Source of the DNA: Achromobacter pulmonis
GTDB lineage: Bacteria; Pseudomonadota; Gammaproteobacteria; Burkholderiales; Burkholderiaceae_B
DNA length: 64,000 nucleotides
Direction of reading: 5' to 3'
Assembly: GCF_902859765.1 (NCBI RefSeq)
Contig: NZ_CADIJV010000004.1
Span: 124,001-188,000, forward strand
Positions 50,623 through 59,651 of the stretch are shown here, piece after piece. The notes beneath the pieces were generated by a model. That model made no database searches, was not told the origin of the DNA, and worked only from the letters and a program-made list of their open reading frames with translations. The translations under genes were made by a program, and so were the position numbers. Each line of letters begins with the position of its first letter. Positions within the stretch are counted from its first letter, which is position 1.

Positions 50623-51594
50623 TCAGCCCGGCAGCACCACCGCGCAATCCCGGCCGGCGCGCTTGGCCTGGTACAGCGCCTGATCGGCGCGCCGCAGCAC
50701 GTCGGATATGCTGGCATCGGTCTCCAGGAAGCGGGTGATACCGCCGCTGGCCGACAGCATCAGGGCGTGGCCGTCGATCTGGGCGGGATGCTGGCGCAAG
50801 CTGGCCCGCAGGCGGTCGCAGACCGCCAGCGCCACGTCCTTGTCCGCGTCCTGCAGCAACACCACGAATTCCTCGCCCCCCAGACGCCCCACCGAATCGC
50901 CTTCGCGCAGACACGTGCGCAGTTGGTCGCAGAAATGGCGCAGCGCGGCGTCGCCGCCCAGGTGCCCGTGGCGGTCGTTGACCTGTTTGAAATAATCCAG
51001 GTCGAGCATCAACGCCGTATGACAGGCGCCGCGCTTGGACGCTTCCAGCAGCCCTTTCATGCGTTGCAGGACCTCGGCCCGGGTCCAGCATCCGGTCAGG
51101 CCGTCGACCTTGGCCAGGCGCGCCAGCGCGGCTTCGTTGCGCCGGTTCTCGGTCATGTCCATGCCGATGTTGACGACGCTGCCATCCGGCAACCGCACGT
51201 TGGACCACAACACCGACAGGCGTTCGCCATCGCGCGCCAGCGGCTGCCATTCGCGGAATGACGGGTGCGGCGCGCGTGCGACGCTGTCGATGACACGGGC
51301 GCGGATCTCGGGGTCGGGATAGAACAACGCCAGCGGCTCCGCGTGGCGATTGATCTCTTCGCGGGTCCAGCCGAAACGGCGCTCGCACGCCGCGTTCCAG
51401 AGCAGGCACTTGCCCCGCTCGTCAAACGCGTTGATCAGCACCGGCGCATTCTGGAACAGCGCCTGGTACTGCGCCACCACCGCGCGCAGATGGGCCAGTT
51501 CGGCATCGCGCGGATCCGGCAGGCCGGCGCTGTCGCGATCGGCGTCCGGCGGGTGCGGCGCAATCAGGGCGTCATTCGAGAAGTCGAGTCGCAT
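50623..51594 (-). CDS. PAS-GGDEF diguanylate cyclase
   Basis: 323 residues, no membrane segment. A PAS domain (about 35-155) has FQNAPVLINAFDERGKCLLWN and VLWSNVRLPDGSVVNIGMD. The GGDEF domain (about 165-320) has KVDGLTGCWTRAEVL, MLDLDYFKQVNDRHGH and the active-site GRLGGEEFVVLL. REGD sits five residues before GGEEF and matches the RxxD inhibitory site, so product feedback is likely. It should make c-di-GMP and thus oppose the REC-EAL protein at 36176. Confidence 0.93.
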   Translation of the reverse strand: MRLDFSNDALIAPHPPDADRDSAGLPDPRDAELAHLRAVVAQYQALFQNAPVLINAFDERGKCLLWNAACERRFGWTREEINRHAEPLALFYPDPEIRARVIDSVARAPHPSFREWQPLARDGERLSVLWSNVRLPDGSVVNIGMDMTENRRNEAALARLAKVDGLTGCWTRAEVLQRMKGLLEASKRGACHTALMLDLDYFKQVNDRHGHLGGDAALRHFCDQLRTCLREGDSVGRLGGEEFVVLLQDADKDVALAVCDRLRASLRQHPAQIDGHALMLSASGGITRFLETDASISDVLRRADQALYQAKRAGRDCAVVLPG

Positions 51595-51729
51595 GGGCAG
51601 GCAGACGGGAAAAGCGGCGCGGCCCGGCCGCGTCTCGGACCGGGGCGAAGAGAGCGCGGCCAGTATACGTTCAAGCCCGCGCCGCGAATGCCAAGAAACG
51701 TCAATTCGCGCCGGCGCGGCGCCGCGGCG

Positions 51730-52551
51730 CTACCAGGGGAAGGTGATCAGGTCGCCATACAGGCTGCGCAGCTTGGCCTTGACCTCGGGCGAGTGCTGGT
51801 AGATCGAGATGAATTTGAGCAAGCGCGGATCCTGCGCGTGGTCGGGCCGCGTGACCCAGCGGATGGCGTAGCGGCGCACATTGGCCGGATCGGTATTGTC
51901 GAACGCCAGGCCGTCTTTCTCGTTCAGGCCGGCCTGCTTGGCGAAGGTGGTGTAAGTGACCGATGCCGTCACGTCGTCGAAGGCGCGGGCCGATTGGGAG
52001 CCTTCGATCTGCACCAGTTTCAGGCGCTTGGGATTGTCGGTCACGTCCTCCAGGGTGGCTTGTTGCGCCACGCCCGGCTTGAGCTTGATCAGGCCTATGG
52101 ATTGCAGCAACAGCAGGGCGCGGCCGGTGTTGACCGGATCATTGGGGATCGCGATGGTGGCGCCATCCGGCAGCGGCTCGCCCTTGCCGAGCTTCTTGGA
52201 GAACAAGCCGATGGTGGTGGAATAGCCGTAGGCGATGGGCGTCAGGTGGGTGCCGCGCCGGGCATTGAACAGCTGCAGGAAGGGTTCGTGCTGGAAGAAG
52301 TTGGCGTCGATCGAACCGTCGGCCACGGCAATGTTGGGCAATACCCAGTCGTTGAACTCGACCAGTTCGACCGCCAGGCCGGCCTTGCGCGCCTCGGCCA
52401 CCGCCAGTTCGGTGGCGGCGTTGGCCACGCTGGGAATCAGGCCGATGCGCAGCGGCTTGTCGGCCGCCAGCGCCGGCGCGGCGCTGGCCACGCCCAGGGC
52501 GGCCACGGCGGCGGCGCGCGCCAGGGTCAGGAACAGGGAATGCAAAGACAT
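51730..52551 (-). CDS. metQ: MetQ/NlpA family substrate-binding protein
   Basis: 273-residue periplasmic binding protein of the methionine-uptake family. The signal peptide is SLHSLFLTLARAAAVAALG with cleavage near ALAADK and no lipobox Cys. Family motifs are RIGLIPSVANAATELAVAE, VLPNIAVADGSIDANFFQHEP and IAIPNDPVNTGRALLLLQ. The start at 52551 puts the signal peptide first. No metN or metI is adjacent, so it must work with a transporter elsewhere. Methionine is the family ligand; relatives bind other small compounds. Confidence 0.87.
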   Translation of the reverse strand: MSLHSLFLTLARAAAVAALGVASAAPALAADKPLRIGLIPSVANAATELAVAEARKAGLAVELVEFNDWVLPNIAVADGSIDANFFQHEPFLQLFNARRGTHLTPIAYGYSTTIGLFSKKLGKGEPLPDGATIAIPNDPVNTGRALLLLQSIGLIKLKPGVAQQATLEDVTDNPKRLKLVQIEGSQSARAFDDVTASVTYTTFAKQAGLNEKDGLAFDNTDPANVRRYAIRWVTRPDHAQDPRLLKFISIYQHSPEVKAKLRSLYGDLITFPW

Positions 52552-52704
52552 GGAATCACCCGGTGAAAAACGCGTGGTATGACTATTGTGCCGCAGCCCG
52601 GCGCCGGCGTGGCCAAAGGCCCTTGGGAGCGTGATGGCGATCATGCCGCGCCGTGGCGCTACACTCAATCCCGGCACTGCAACACCGCATCACGGAGGCC
52701 GACC

Positions 52705-53643
52705 TTGCAAAACACCGCCACCCTGCCCACCCACGTCACCTTGATCGGCGCGCCCACGGACATCGGCGCGGGCGCGCGCGGCGCCTCGATGGGTCCGGAA
52801 GCCCTGCGCGTGGCGGGCATCGGCCCGGTCATCGAGGCCCAGGGGTTCACGGTCATGGACCGCGGCAACCTATATGGCCCGGCCAATCCGTGGCAGCCGC
52901 CGGTGGACGGCTACCGCCATCTGGACGAAGTGGCCGCCTGGAACCAGGCGGTGCACGACGCCATGTACGCGGCGCTGGCCCAGGGCTCGCTGCCGATCCT
53001 GCTGGGCGGCGATCATTGCCTGGGCATCGGCTCGATCAGCGCGGTGGCGCGCCATTGCCGCGCCACGGGCAAGAAGCTGCGCATCCTGTGGCTGGACGCG
53101 CATACCGATTTCAATACCAACGCCCTCACGCCCACTGGCAACATCCATGGCATGCCGGTGGCCTGCCTGTGCGGCCACGGCCCGGCGCCGATCGTCGGCA
53201 TGTCGGGGCAGACGCCCGACATCGACCCGTCCTGGGTGCGCCAGATCGGCATCCGCAGCGTCGACGAAGGCGAGAAGCGCCTGGTCCACCAGGCTGGCCT
53301 GGAAGTCTTCGACATGCGCTACCTGGATGAAATGGGCATGCGCGCAACGATGCAAGCCGCCTTGGCCGGACTGGACCAGGACACCCACCTGCACGTCAGT
53401 TTCGATGTCGACTTCCTCGATCCCGAGATCGCCCCGGGCGTCGGCACGACCGTGATGGGCGGCCCGACCTATCGCGAGGCGCAGTTGTGCATGGAGATGA
53501 TTGCCGACACCGGCCTGATGCGCTCGCTCGATGTGGTGGAATTGAACCCGGCCTTCGACGTGCGCAACAAGACCGCCGATCTGGCGGTGGACCTGATCGA
53601 AAGCCTGTTCGGCAAATCGACGCTGGTGCGCCGGGGCGCCTGA
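52705..53643 (+). CDS. rocF: Arginase
   Basis: 312-residue ureohydrolase that splits arginine into ornithine and urea. The manganese-binding motifs are GGDHCLGIGS, WLDAHTDFNT and SFDVDFLDPEIAPGVG. The Asn-rich loop TPTGNIHGMP is typical of arginases. GLMRSLDVVELNPAFD also fits. The start is a TTG at 52705 with GGAGG six bases before it; longer frames lack a site. The final 20 residues are as in other arginases. It converges with the IclR gene. Confidence 0.92.
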   Translation: MQNTATLPTHVTLIGAPTDIGAGARGASMGPEALRVAGIGPVIEAQGFTVMDRGNLYGPANPWQPPVDGYRHLDEVAAWNQAVHDAMYAALAQGSLPILLGGDHCLGIGSISAVARHCRATGKKLRILWLDAHTDFNTNALTPTGNIHGMPVACLCGHGPAPIVGMSGQTPDIDPSWVRQIGIRSVDEGEKRLVHQAGLEVFDMRYLDEMGMRATMQAALAGLDQDTHLHVSFDVDFLDPEIAPGVGTTVMGGPTYREAQLCMEMIADTGLMRSLDVVELNPAFDVRNKTADLAVDLIESLFGKSTLVRRGA

Positions 53644-53650
53644 AACCGCG

Positions 53651-54391
53651 TCAGCCCTCGCCCTGCTGGCGGATCGCCGCGGCCGTTGCCGTCAGGCTGC
53701 GCACATGCTGCTCGCGCCGCGCCCGCACGCGCGGCGTCGGCCCCGCCAGGCACAACGCATACCATTCGCCGGCGCGCTCCAGCGCCACCGCCAGGCCGGT
53801 CAGGTCCGCCACGCTTTCCCCCGCGTTCTCGGCCCACCCTTGCGCCTGGACCCGCGCCACGTCTTCCAGCAAGGCGGCGCGCGTGACATGCGTGCGCTCG
53901 GTGTAGCGGCGGTAGTCGGCCGCCGCCAGCACCGCCTCGCGCTCGGCCGGCGCCAGGCGCGCCAGGATCGCCTTGGCCACCGCGCTCGTATGCAGCGGCC
54001 GGCGTTCGCCCGGCCTGGTCGCGTAATGCACCGGCTGGGCCGATTCGGCCACTTCCAGGAACAGCACGCCCGCATCCTGGATCTTGCCCAGCATCACGGT
54101 TTCATCGCACTGGTCGCGCAGCGCGCGCAAGAGCGGCCGCGCCCGCTCCAGCCACGGGTCGCCCGCCTGGATCAGGCCGCACAGCGCCTGCAGCCGCGGC
54201 GTCGGGTAGTAGCCGCCACGGCGCCGGACTTCGTAGAGATAGCCGCGCCCGACCAGGGTGCGCACCAGCGCCAGGCAGCTCGACATGGGCGCGCCCAGCC
54301 CCTGGGCCAGGTCAGTGAGCGACAGCGGCCGACGCGCCTGCGCGTACAACTCGATCAGCTCCAGCGTGCGGACGACCAGTTTCACTTCCAT
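53651..54391 (-). CDS. IclR-family transcriptional regulator
   Basis: 246 residues. The N-terminal winged helix is VVRTLELIELYAQARRPLSL with LGAPMSSCLALVRTL. The effector domain has LHTSAVAKAILARLAPAE and RTHVTRAALLEDVARVQAQG, both classic IclR patterns. It is divergent from the binding-protein and alcohol-dehydrogenase genes. Two abutting inverted repeats lie in the intergenic region and are its probable operators. Confidence 0.92.
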   Translation of the reverse strand: MEVKLVVRTLELIELYAQARRPLSLTDLAQGLGAPMSSCLALVRTLVGRGYLYEVRRRGGYYPTPRLQALCGLIQAGDPWLERARPLLRALRDQCDETVMLGKIQDAGVLFLEVAESAQPVHYATRPGERRPLHTSAVAKAILARLAPAEREAVLAAADYRRYTERTHVTRAALLEDVARVQAQGWAENAGESVADLTGLAVALERAGEWYALCLAGPTPRVRARREQHVRSLTATAAAIRQQGEG

Positions 54392-54440
54392 GGTGCGGCG
54401 GCCTCGACGAACGGCGTTGACTTTTCGTAATCGTGAACAT

Positions 54441-54480
54441 AAATTCTTGCACAGGAATTTTTATTCACCAATAAGAATAA
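54441..54480. promoter_or_regulatory. Two abutting operators between IclR and binding-protein genes
   Basis: AAATTC-N8-GAATTT at 54441-54460 is followed without a gap by TTATTC-N8-GAATAA at 54461-54480. Both are perfect in the six-base arms and share the ATTC...GAAT form and the 8-base spacer. The centre-to-centre distance is 20 bp, about two turns of helix, suiting cooperative binding by IclR dimers. Confidence 0.7.
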
Positions 54481-54578
54481 ATTTTCAGCCGGATGGAGAA
54501 CCGGCGCCCCGGCCCAGCATTCGCGTCACCCAAGAAAACCGATATTCGGCTCGCCCGACGGGCCGTGGAGACAAACCG

Positions 54579-55811
54579 ATGCGTATCCCTCCCCTGTGGA
54601 CGGCCGTGGCCGCCACGCTGGCCGCCTGCGCCATGCATACCCCGGCCGCGCTGGCCCAGACCCCTGCCGCCGACATCGTGCGGCTGGGCGTGTCCAACGA
54701 CCGTTCGGGCATCTATTCCGACCTGGGCGGGCTCGGCTCCGAAGCGGCCGTGCGCATGGCGGTCGAGGACTTCGGCGGCAAGGTCGCCGGCAAGACCGTG
54801 GAAGTGATCGGCGCCGACAACCAGAACAAGGCCGACGTGGCCTCGGCCCTGGTGCGGCGCTGGTTCGATACGCAGGCGCTGGTGGCGGTGGTCGACGGCG
54901 GTGCCAGTTCGACCGGCCTGGCGGCCCAGGGCGTGGCGCGCGAGAAAGGCGGCACCGCCCTCATCAGCGGCGGTTTCGCCGGCGATTTCAGCGGCAAGCA
55001 ATGCAGCCCCCTCAGCACCCAATGGGCGCCCGATACCTATGCTCTGGCCAATGCGGTGGTCAAGAGCGTGGTCGAAGGCGGCGGCAAATCCTGGTATTTC
55101 ATCACCACCGACTACGTGTTCGGCAAATCGCTCGAAGCCAATGCCAGCCGCTTCGTGGAAGGCGCCGGCGGCAAGGTGCTGGGCAGCACACGGCATCCGC
55201 TCGGCGCCATGGATTTCGCCTCGTTCCTGCTGCAGGCGCAGGCCTCCCAGGCCAATGTGGTGGGGCTGGCCAGCGCCGGCGGCGACCTGGTGAACCTGAT
55301 CAAGCAGGCCCAGGAATTCGGCCTGACCGGCGGCAAGCAGCGCCTGCTGACCTTCCTGACCTTCATCAACGATGTACAGGCCATGGGCCTGCCGGTGGCG
55401 CAGGGCCTGGCCTTTCCCACCGGCTTCTACTGGGACGCCGACGACGACACCCGCGCCTGGACCCGGCGCTGGCAGCAGAAAATGGGCGTGACCCGGCCGC
55501 CATCGATCGTGCAGGCATTGAGTTACGTCGCCACCACGCATTACCTGCAGGCCGCGCAGGCCGCCGGCACCTTCGACGGCGCCGCCGTCAACCAGAAGAT
55601 GCGCGAGTTGCCCATTACCACCAAACTGATCAAGAATGCCCGCATACGCCCCGAAGATGGGCGCGTCATCATGGACCTGTATCTGGTGGAAGTGAAAAAG
55701 CCCGCGGAGTCCAAGTATCCCGGCGACTTCTACCGCATCCTGTCCACGGTGCCCGGCGATAAGGTGTTCGTTTCGCTGGCCGATAGCGAATGCCCCTTGA
55801 TCAAGAAATAA
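54579..55811 (+). CDS. Type I ABC transporter substrate-binding protein (aromatic/amide type)
   Basis: 410-residue periplasmic binding protein related to the Leu/Ile/Val family. The signal peptide is RIPPLWTAVAATLAACAMHT with cleavage near AALAQT. Family motifs are IVRLGVSNDRSGIYSDLGG, VDGGASSTGLAAQ, YFITTDYVFGKSLEAN and DFASFLLQAQASQANVVGL. GGAGAC precedes the ATG at 54579. No permease or ATPase gene is linked, so it depends on a transporter elsewhere or acts as a sensor. It is 25 bases ahead of the alcohol dehydrogenase, clearly one unit under IclR control. Confidence 0.9.
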   Translation: MRIPPLWTAVAATLAACAMHTPAALAQTPAADIVRLGVSNDRSGIYSDLGGLGSEAAVRMAVEDFGGKVAGKTVEVIGADNQNKADVASALVRRWFDTQALVAVVDGGASSTGLAAQGVAREKGGTALISGGFAGDFSGKQCSPLSTQWAPDTYALANAVVKSVVEGGGKSWYFITTDYVFGKSLEANASRFVEGAGGKVLGSTRHPLGAMDFASFLLQAQASQANVVGLASAGGDLVNLIKQAQEFGLTGGKQRLLTFLTFINDVQAMGLPVAQGLAFPTGFYWDADDDTRAWTRRWQQKMGVTRPPSIVQALSYVATTHYLQAAQAAGTFDGAAVNQKMRELPITTKLIKNARIRPEDGRVIMDLYLVEVKKPAESKYPGDFYRILSTVPGDKVFVSLADSECPLIKK

Positions 55812-55836
55812 ATCCGCTTTCCCGAGGAGACATCCC

Positions 55837-56898
55837 ATGAAGTGCTATTGCGTCGTCAACTTCCGCGAACCGCTGCAGCAGATGGAGCAGGCCACGCCCA
55901 CCCCACAAGGGTCGCAAGTGCTGCTGAAGGTGCGCGCCGCGGGCGTTTGCCACAGCGATATCCACTTGTGGGAAGGCGGCTACGATCTCGGCCAGGGCCG
56001 CACCCTGTCGCTCAAGGAGCGCGGCGTCTCGCTGCCGCTGACGATGGGCCACGAGACCGTCGGCAGCATGGTGGCGGCCGGCCCCGACGCCACCGGCATC
56101 GAGCCGGGCCGCAACTATCTGGTCTACCCGTGGATCGGCTGCGGCGCCTGCCCGACCTGTCTGGCGGGCCAGGAGAACCACTGTACCGCGCCCGCCTGCC
56201 TGGGCGTGCATCGCGCCGGCGGCTATGCCGACCACATCCTGGTGCCGCACCCGCGTTACCTGATCGACATCGGCGACCTGGATCCGGCCCGCATCGCGCC
56301 CTACGCCTGCTCGGGGCTGACGACCTATTCGGCGCTCAAGAAGATCGGCGAAGCCGTCTACCGCGAGCACCCCGTGGTCATCTTTGGCGCCGGCGGGCTG
56401 GGCCTGATGAGCCTGACCCTGATCAAGGCGCTCGGCGGCAAGGGCGGCATCGTGGTGGATATCGACCCGGCCAAGCGCCAGGCCGCGCTGGAGGCCGGCG
56501 CCCTGGCCGCCATCGACGGCGCCGCGTCCGACGCCGCGCAGCAGATCATCCAGGCCGCCGGCGGCAAGCCGCTGCAGGCCGCCATCGACCTGGTCGGCGC
56601 GCCTTCCACGACCTCCCTTGCCTTCGATTTCCTGACCAAGGGCGGCAAGCTGATCATCGTCGGCCTGTTCGGCGGCGCCTCGTCGTGGCCGATCGCGTTG
56701 ATTCCCATGAAGGCCATGTCCATCATCGGCAGCTACGTCGGCAACCTGGCCGAACTGCGCGAACTGATGGACCTGGTGCGGACCGGCAAGGTGCCGCCGA
56801 TGCCGGTGCACCGTTATGCGCTGGACGAGGCCGACAGCGTGCTGGCGTCGCTGCGCGCCGGCAAGGTGCTGGGCCGCGCGGTACTGACGGTGGATTGA
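55837..56898 (+). CDS. Zinc-dependent alcohol dehydrogenase (MDR superfamily)
   Basis: 353 residues. The catalytic zinc site is AGVCHSDIH plus TMGHETVG, and the structural zinc site is CGACPTCLAGQENHC. The NAD(P) fold is VVIFGAGGLGLMSLTLIKALG. It oxidises an alcohol to an aldehyde. GAGGAG precedes the ATG. It follows the binding protein by 25 bases; together they suggest uptake and oxidation of an alcohol or aromatic compound, which is inference from context. Confidence 0.92.
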   Translation: MKCYCVVNFREPLQQMEQATPTPQGSQVLLKVRAAGVCHSDIHLWEGGYDLGQGRTLSLKERGVSLPLTMGHETVGSMVAAGPDATGIEPGRNYLVYPWIGCGACPTCLAGQENHCTAPACLGVHRAGGYADHILVPHPRYLIDIGDLDPARIAPYACSGLTTYSALKKIGEAVYREHPVVIFGAGGLGLMSLTLIKALGGKGGIVVDIDPAKRQAALEAGALAAIDGAASDAAQQIIQAAGGKPLQAAIDLVGAPSTTSLAFDFLTKGGKLIIVGLFGGASSWPIALIPMKAMSIIGSYVGNLAELRELMDLVRTGKVPPMPVHRYALDEADSVLASLRAGKVLGRAVLTVD

Positions 56899-57046
56899 GC
56901 CGCCGGCCGGGCGATTCGGGGCGGACACGAGCGCATCCGGCGCCGCCCCGGTCTGCGATGGCGCGGCCAAGGGCGGCCGGGCAAGGCGATTCGGCCTATC
57001 ATAGGCACCTGCCTTCCTATTTCTCCGCCTGTACAAAGGACCTCGC

Positions 57047-57424
57047 ATGACCGACCGCCAGCTCACCATCCTCGCGGCCATCAACCTCCTGGTCGCCGTC
57101 GGCGCCGGCGCGTTCGGGGCGCATGGCCTCAAGCGCCTGGTGACGCCCGAGTTGCTGTCGGTATGGCAGACCGGCGTCCTGTACCATCTGATCCACGGGC
57201 TGGGCCTGTTCATCATCGCGCTGCTCGGGGCGCGCTATGGCTCGCCGCTGCTATCGGCGGCCGGCCTGACGATGTTCGCGGGCATCGTGCTGTTTTCAGG
57301 CAGCCTGTACCTCCTGACCCTGACCGGCACCCACTGGCTGGGCGCCATCACACCCCTGGGCGGCGTCGCCTTCCTGGCCGCCTGGGCCATGGTGGCGCTG
57401 GCCGCGTACCGCGCCCAGGGCTGA
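57047..57424 (+). CDS. DUF423 family membrane protein
   Basis: 125-residue inner-membrane protein with four hydrophobic segments. The family start is LTILAAINLLVAVGAGAFGAHGLK, followed by VWQTGVLYHLIHGLGLF and FSGSLYLLTLTG. AAAGGA precedes the ATG. The function of the family is unknown. Confidence 0.92.
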   Translation: MTDRQLTILAAINLLVAVGAGAFGAHGLKRLVTPELLSVWQTGVLYHLIHGLGLFIIALLGARYGSPLLSAAGLTMFAGIVLFSGSLYLLTLTGTHWLGAITPLGGVAFLAAWAMVALAAYRAQG

Positions 57425-57502
57425 GTCCGCGCCGGGCATCCCCCGGCCTTCCCCGCATTACCCCCATCTGGCGGCCGCGGCCGCCTTTCCCGCTGGACCC
57501 CG

Positions 57503-58429
57503 ATGTCGTCTTCCACCGTTTTCCCTGCCGTGCGTGACCGCTCCGCTTTCGCGGGCATTGCCTGTGTCGCCGGCGGCATCTTCTTTCTGACGCTCAGCGA
57601 CGCCAACGCCAAATGGCTGGGCGCCTCCTACAACCCGCTGCAGATCCTGTTCCTGCGCGCCTTGATCGCCCTGCCGTTCGTCACCGCGCTGGCGCTCTGG
57701 CTGGGCGGGCGGCGCGTGCTGCGCACGGCCCATCCCGGCCTGCACCTGACGCGCGGCGCCATCAACGTGGTGTCGGCCTGTTTCTTCTATCTAGGATTGC
57801 GGGCGCTGCCGCTGGCCGAAGCCACTGCCATCGCGTTCGCCGCCCCCCTGTTCGTCACGGCACTGTCCGTGATGATCCTGAAGGAACGTGTCGATGGCCG
57901 GCGCTGGCTGGCGGTGCTGGCCGGCTTCGCGGGGGTGCTGATCATCGTGCGGCCCGGCACCAACGCCTTCCAGGCCGCCACCCTGCTGCCGCTGACCACC
58001 GCCTTCCTGTATGCCGTCATGATGATCACGGCGCGCAGTATCAGCCGCGCCGAAGGCATGCTGACCACCACGTTCTACATCGTCGCCGGCCAATTGGCGT
58101 GCAGCGCCTTGCCCCTGGCGTGGGTCTGGCAGACGCCGGCCATCGCCGACCTGCCCTATTTCGCCGCGGTGGCGCTGTTCAGCACGCTGGGGCTGGCGCT
58201 GATCACCCAGGGCTTTCGCATCGCGCCGGCTTCGGTGGTGGCGCCGTTCGACTACACCGGCCTGATCTGGGCCACGCTGCTGGGCTGGATCTTCTGGCGC
58301 GAGGCGCCGGACGCCTATGCGTACCTGGGCGCGCTGTTCATCGCCGGCAGCGGCGTCTATATCGCGTTGCGCGAGGCACGCGGCGGCGGCCGGGGTTCGC
58401 GCCAGCCCCGCGCCGGGGTGAAAAGATAG
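57503..58429 (+). CDS. EamA/DMT family transporter
   Basis: 308-residue inner-membrane transporter with ten hydrophobic segments and two EamA repeats. Repeat 1 begins CVAGGIFFLTLSDANAKWLG and includes RGAINVVSACFFYLGLRALPL with EATAIAFAAPLF. Repeat 2 ends APFDYTGLIWATLLGWIFWRE and AGSGVYIALREA. The YdcZ/RhaT-like exporters of this type move metabolites; the substrate is unknown. The C-terminal tail is basic. Confidence 0.9.
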   Translation: MSSSTVFPAVRDRSAFAGIACVAGGIFFLTLSDANAKWLGASYNPLQILFLRALIALPFVTALALWLGGRRVLRTAHPGLHLTRGAINVVSACFFYLGLRALPLAEATAIAFAAPLFVTALSVMILKERVDGRRWLAVLAGFAGVLIIVRPGTNAFQAATLLPLTTAFLYAVMMITARSISRAEGMLTTTFYIVAGQLACSALPLAWVWQTPAIADLPYFAAVALFSTLGLALITQGFRIAPASVVAPFDYTGLIWATLLGWIFWREAPDAYAYLGALFIAGSGVYIALREARGGGRGSRQPRAGVKR

Positions 58430-58510
58430 GGCGGCCTGCCGCTCCTGGTCCGGACCGGCAGACGCCTGTCCGCCTCCCGGGCGGTCCGGCGGACCGGCGC
58501 CGCTGCGGCC

Positions 58511-59344
58511 TCAATTGGCCTTTTCGTCCTCGCCGGCATAGCCGCTGATGTAGGGCCGGCCCGAGCAGCGCACCATCGCCACGCAATTGGGCCGGCCGCT
58601 CTTGGCGCTGCAGGTGTCGCGGGCCGCGTCGCGCGCCGTCTTCGGGTCTGGATCGAGCGCGGTATAGCTGGTGCCGCGGCCTTTCACGCCCTTGGGCCAG
58701 GCCAGGCCGACGCAGCTGTCGCGGTAGGTCAGCACCTTGGTGCAGCCGCTGCACTCCTCCCATTCCAGCAACTTGTTGATGGCGTCCTTTTCATTGGGGT
58801 AGCCATCCGAATACGTCAGGTCGCCCGAGTCCTTTTCGGCGACGGCGCCCCAATACTCGCGATCGTTCAGCCTGGCCGCCAGCGCTTCCAGCTCGGCTGG
58901 CGTCGCGGTCCTGGCCGCCTGCAGGTCCTGGGCGCTATAGCCCGGCCCGACGCATAACGGCATCGTGGTCAGCCAGCACTTGCCGTCGGGGCTGCCGGCG
59001 GTGCAGCGGCGGATCGCCTTCCTGGCCGCCATTTCCGGCGACACGCTGTTGCCGGGGAACAGGTCGTTGGAGGTGTTGCGGGCATAGGTCATGCAACTGT
59101 CCGAAAACCAGCTCAGTGATTTGCAGTCCTTGCCGCCGCCCCGGCGGCACTCGGCCAACGCCGCCGACGCGGCCGCCTTGGAGGAATCTTCCGGCAGCGC
59201 CCAATAGATCCTGGCGTGTTTGCCGTCCGTCGCGATGCCGCCATACAGCGCATCGGCGTGAGCCTGCGGCGCGAACAGGCTTGCCGCCAGTGCCAGCGCG
59301 CCGAGCGCCGCGCGGATCATCCGGGAAAAGCGGGCAAATATCAT
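58511..59344 (-). CDS. Secreted cysteine-rich DUF4189-like protein
   Basis: 277 residues. The signal peptide is RMIRAALGALALAASLFAPQ with cleavage near AHADAL. Two DUF4189-like units are visible: one around YGGIATDGKHARIYWALPEDS to LSWFSDSCMTYARN, the other around YWGAVAEKDSGDLTYSDGYPN to YRDSCVGLAWPKGVKG. Each has paired Cys (CRRGGGKDC; CSAKSGRPNC), which suggests disulfide bonds. Such proteins are periplasmic or secreted and of unknown function. The duplication within one chain is noteworthy. Confidence 0.85.
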   Translation of the reverse strand: MIFARFSRMIRAALGALALAASLFAPQAHADALYGGIATDGKHARIYWALPEDSSKAAASAALAECRRGGGKDCKSLSWFSDSCMTYARNTSNDLFPGNSVSPEMAARKAIRRCTAGSPDGKCWLTTMPLCVGPGYSAQDLQAARTATPAELEALAARLNDREYWGAVAEKDSGDLTYSDGYPNEKDAINKLLEWEECSGCTKVLTYRDSCVGLAWPKGVKGRGTSYTALDPDPKTARDAARDTCSAKSGRPNCVAMVRCSGRPYISGYAGEDEKAN

Positions 59345-59651
59345 CGTCGGGTTCCAGATCGAGAGGAATTCAGCGGCACCGATCTTAGCAAAGCGCCTGG
59401 CAGGTCCGTCCCCTTTCCGGGAATCGGCCAGGCATATTGCGTAACAAATTTCACGGTTGGCGGCAGGATGCCGGCCCCATTTTCCGGTAAAAATGGCGGA
59501 CCTTGCGCAAGCAGGCTGTCAATCGGCAATCAGCCGTCCGCCGCAGGCCAAGTTGGCCTGCGCTGTCACGAAGAGAAACAAAACGCCTGGCGCGCCCGGA
59601 CCAAGATCGCCGCCGTCCCGCCTGGCCGCCACGGAGCACCGACCGCAAGCC
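59345..59651. other. Divergent intergenic region
   Basis: These 307 bases separate the DUF4189-like gene from the lipoprotein gene. The sequence is moderately AT-rich around 59435-59500 (TTGCGTAACAAATTTCACGG), fitting promoters for one or both. The open frame that runs into the lipoprotein gene from 59457 has no ribosome binding site and I do not count it. Confidence 0.5.
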
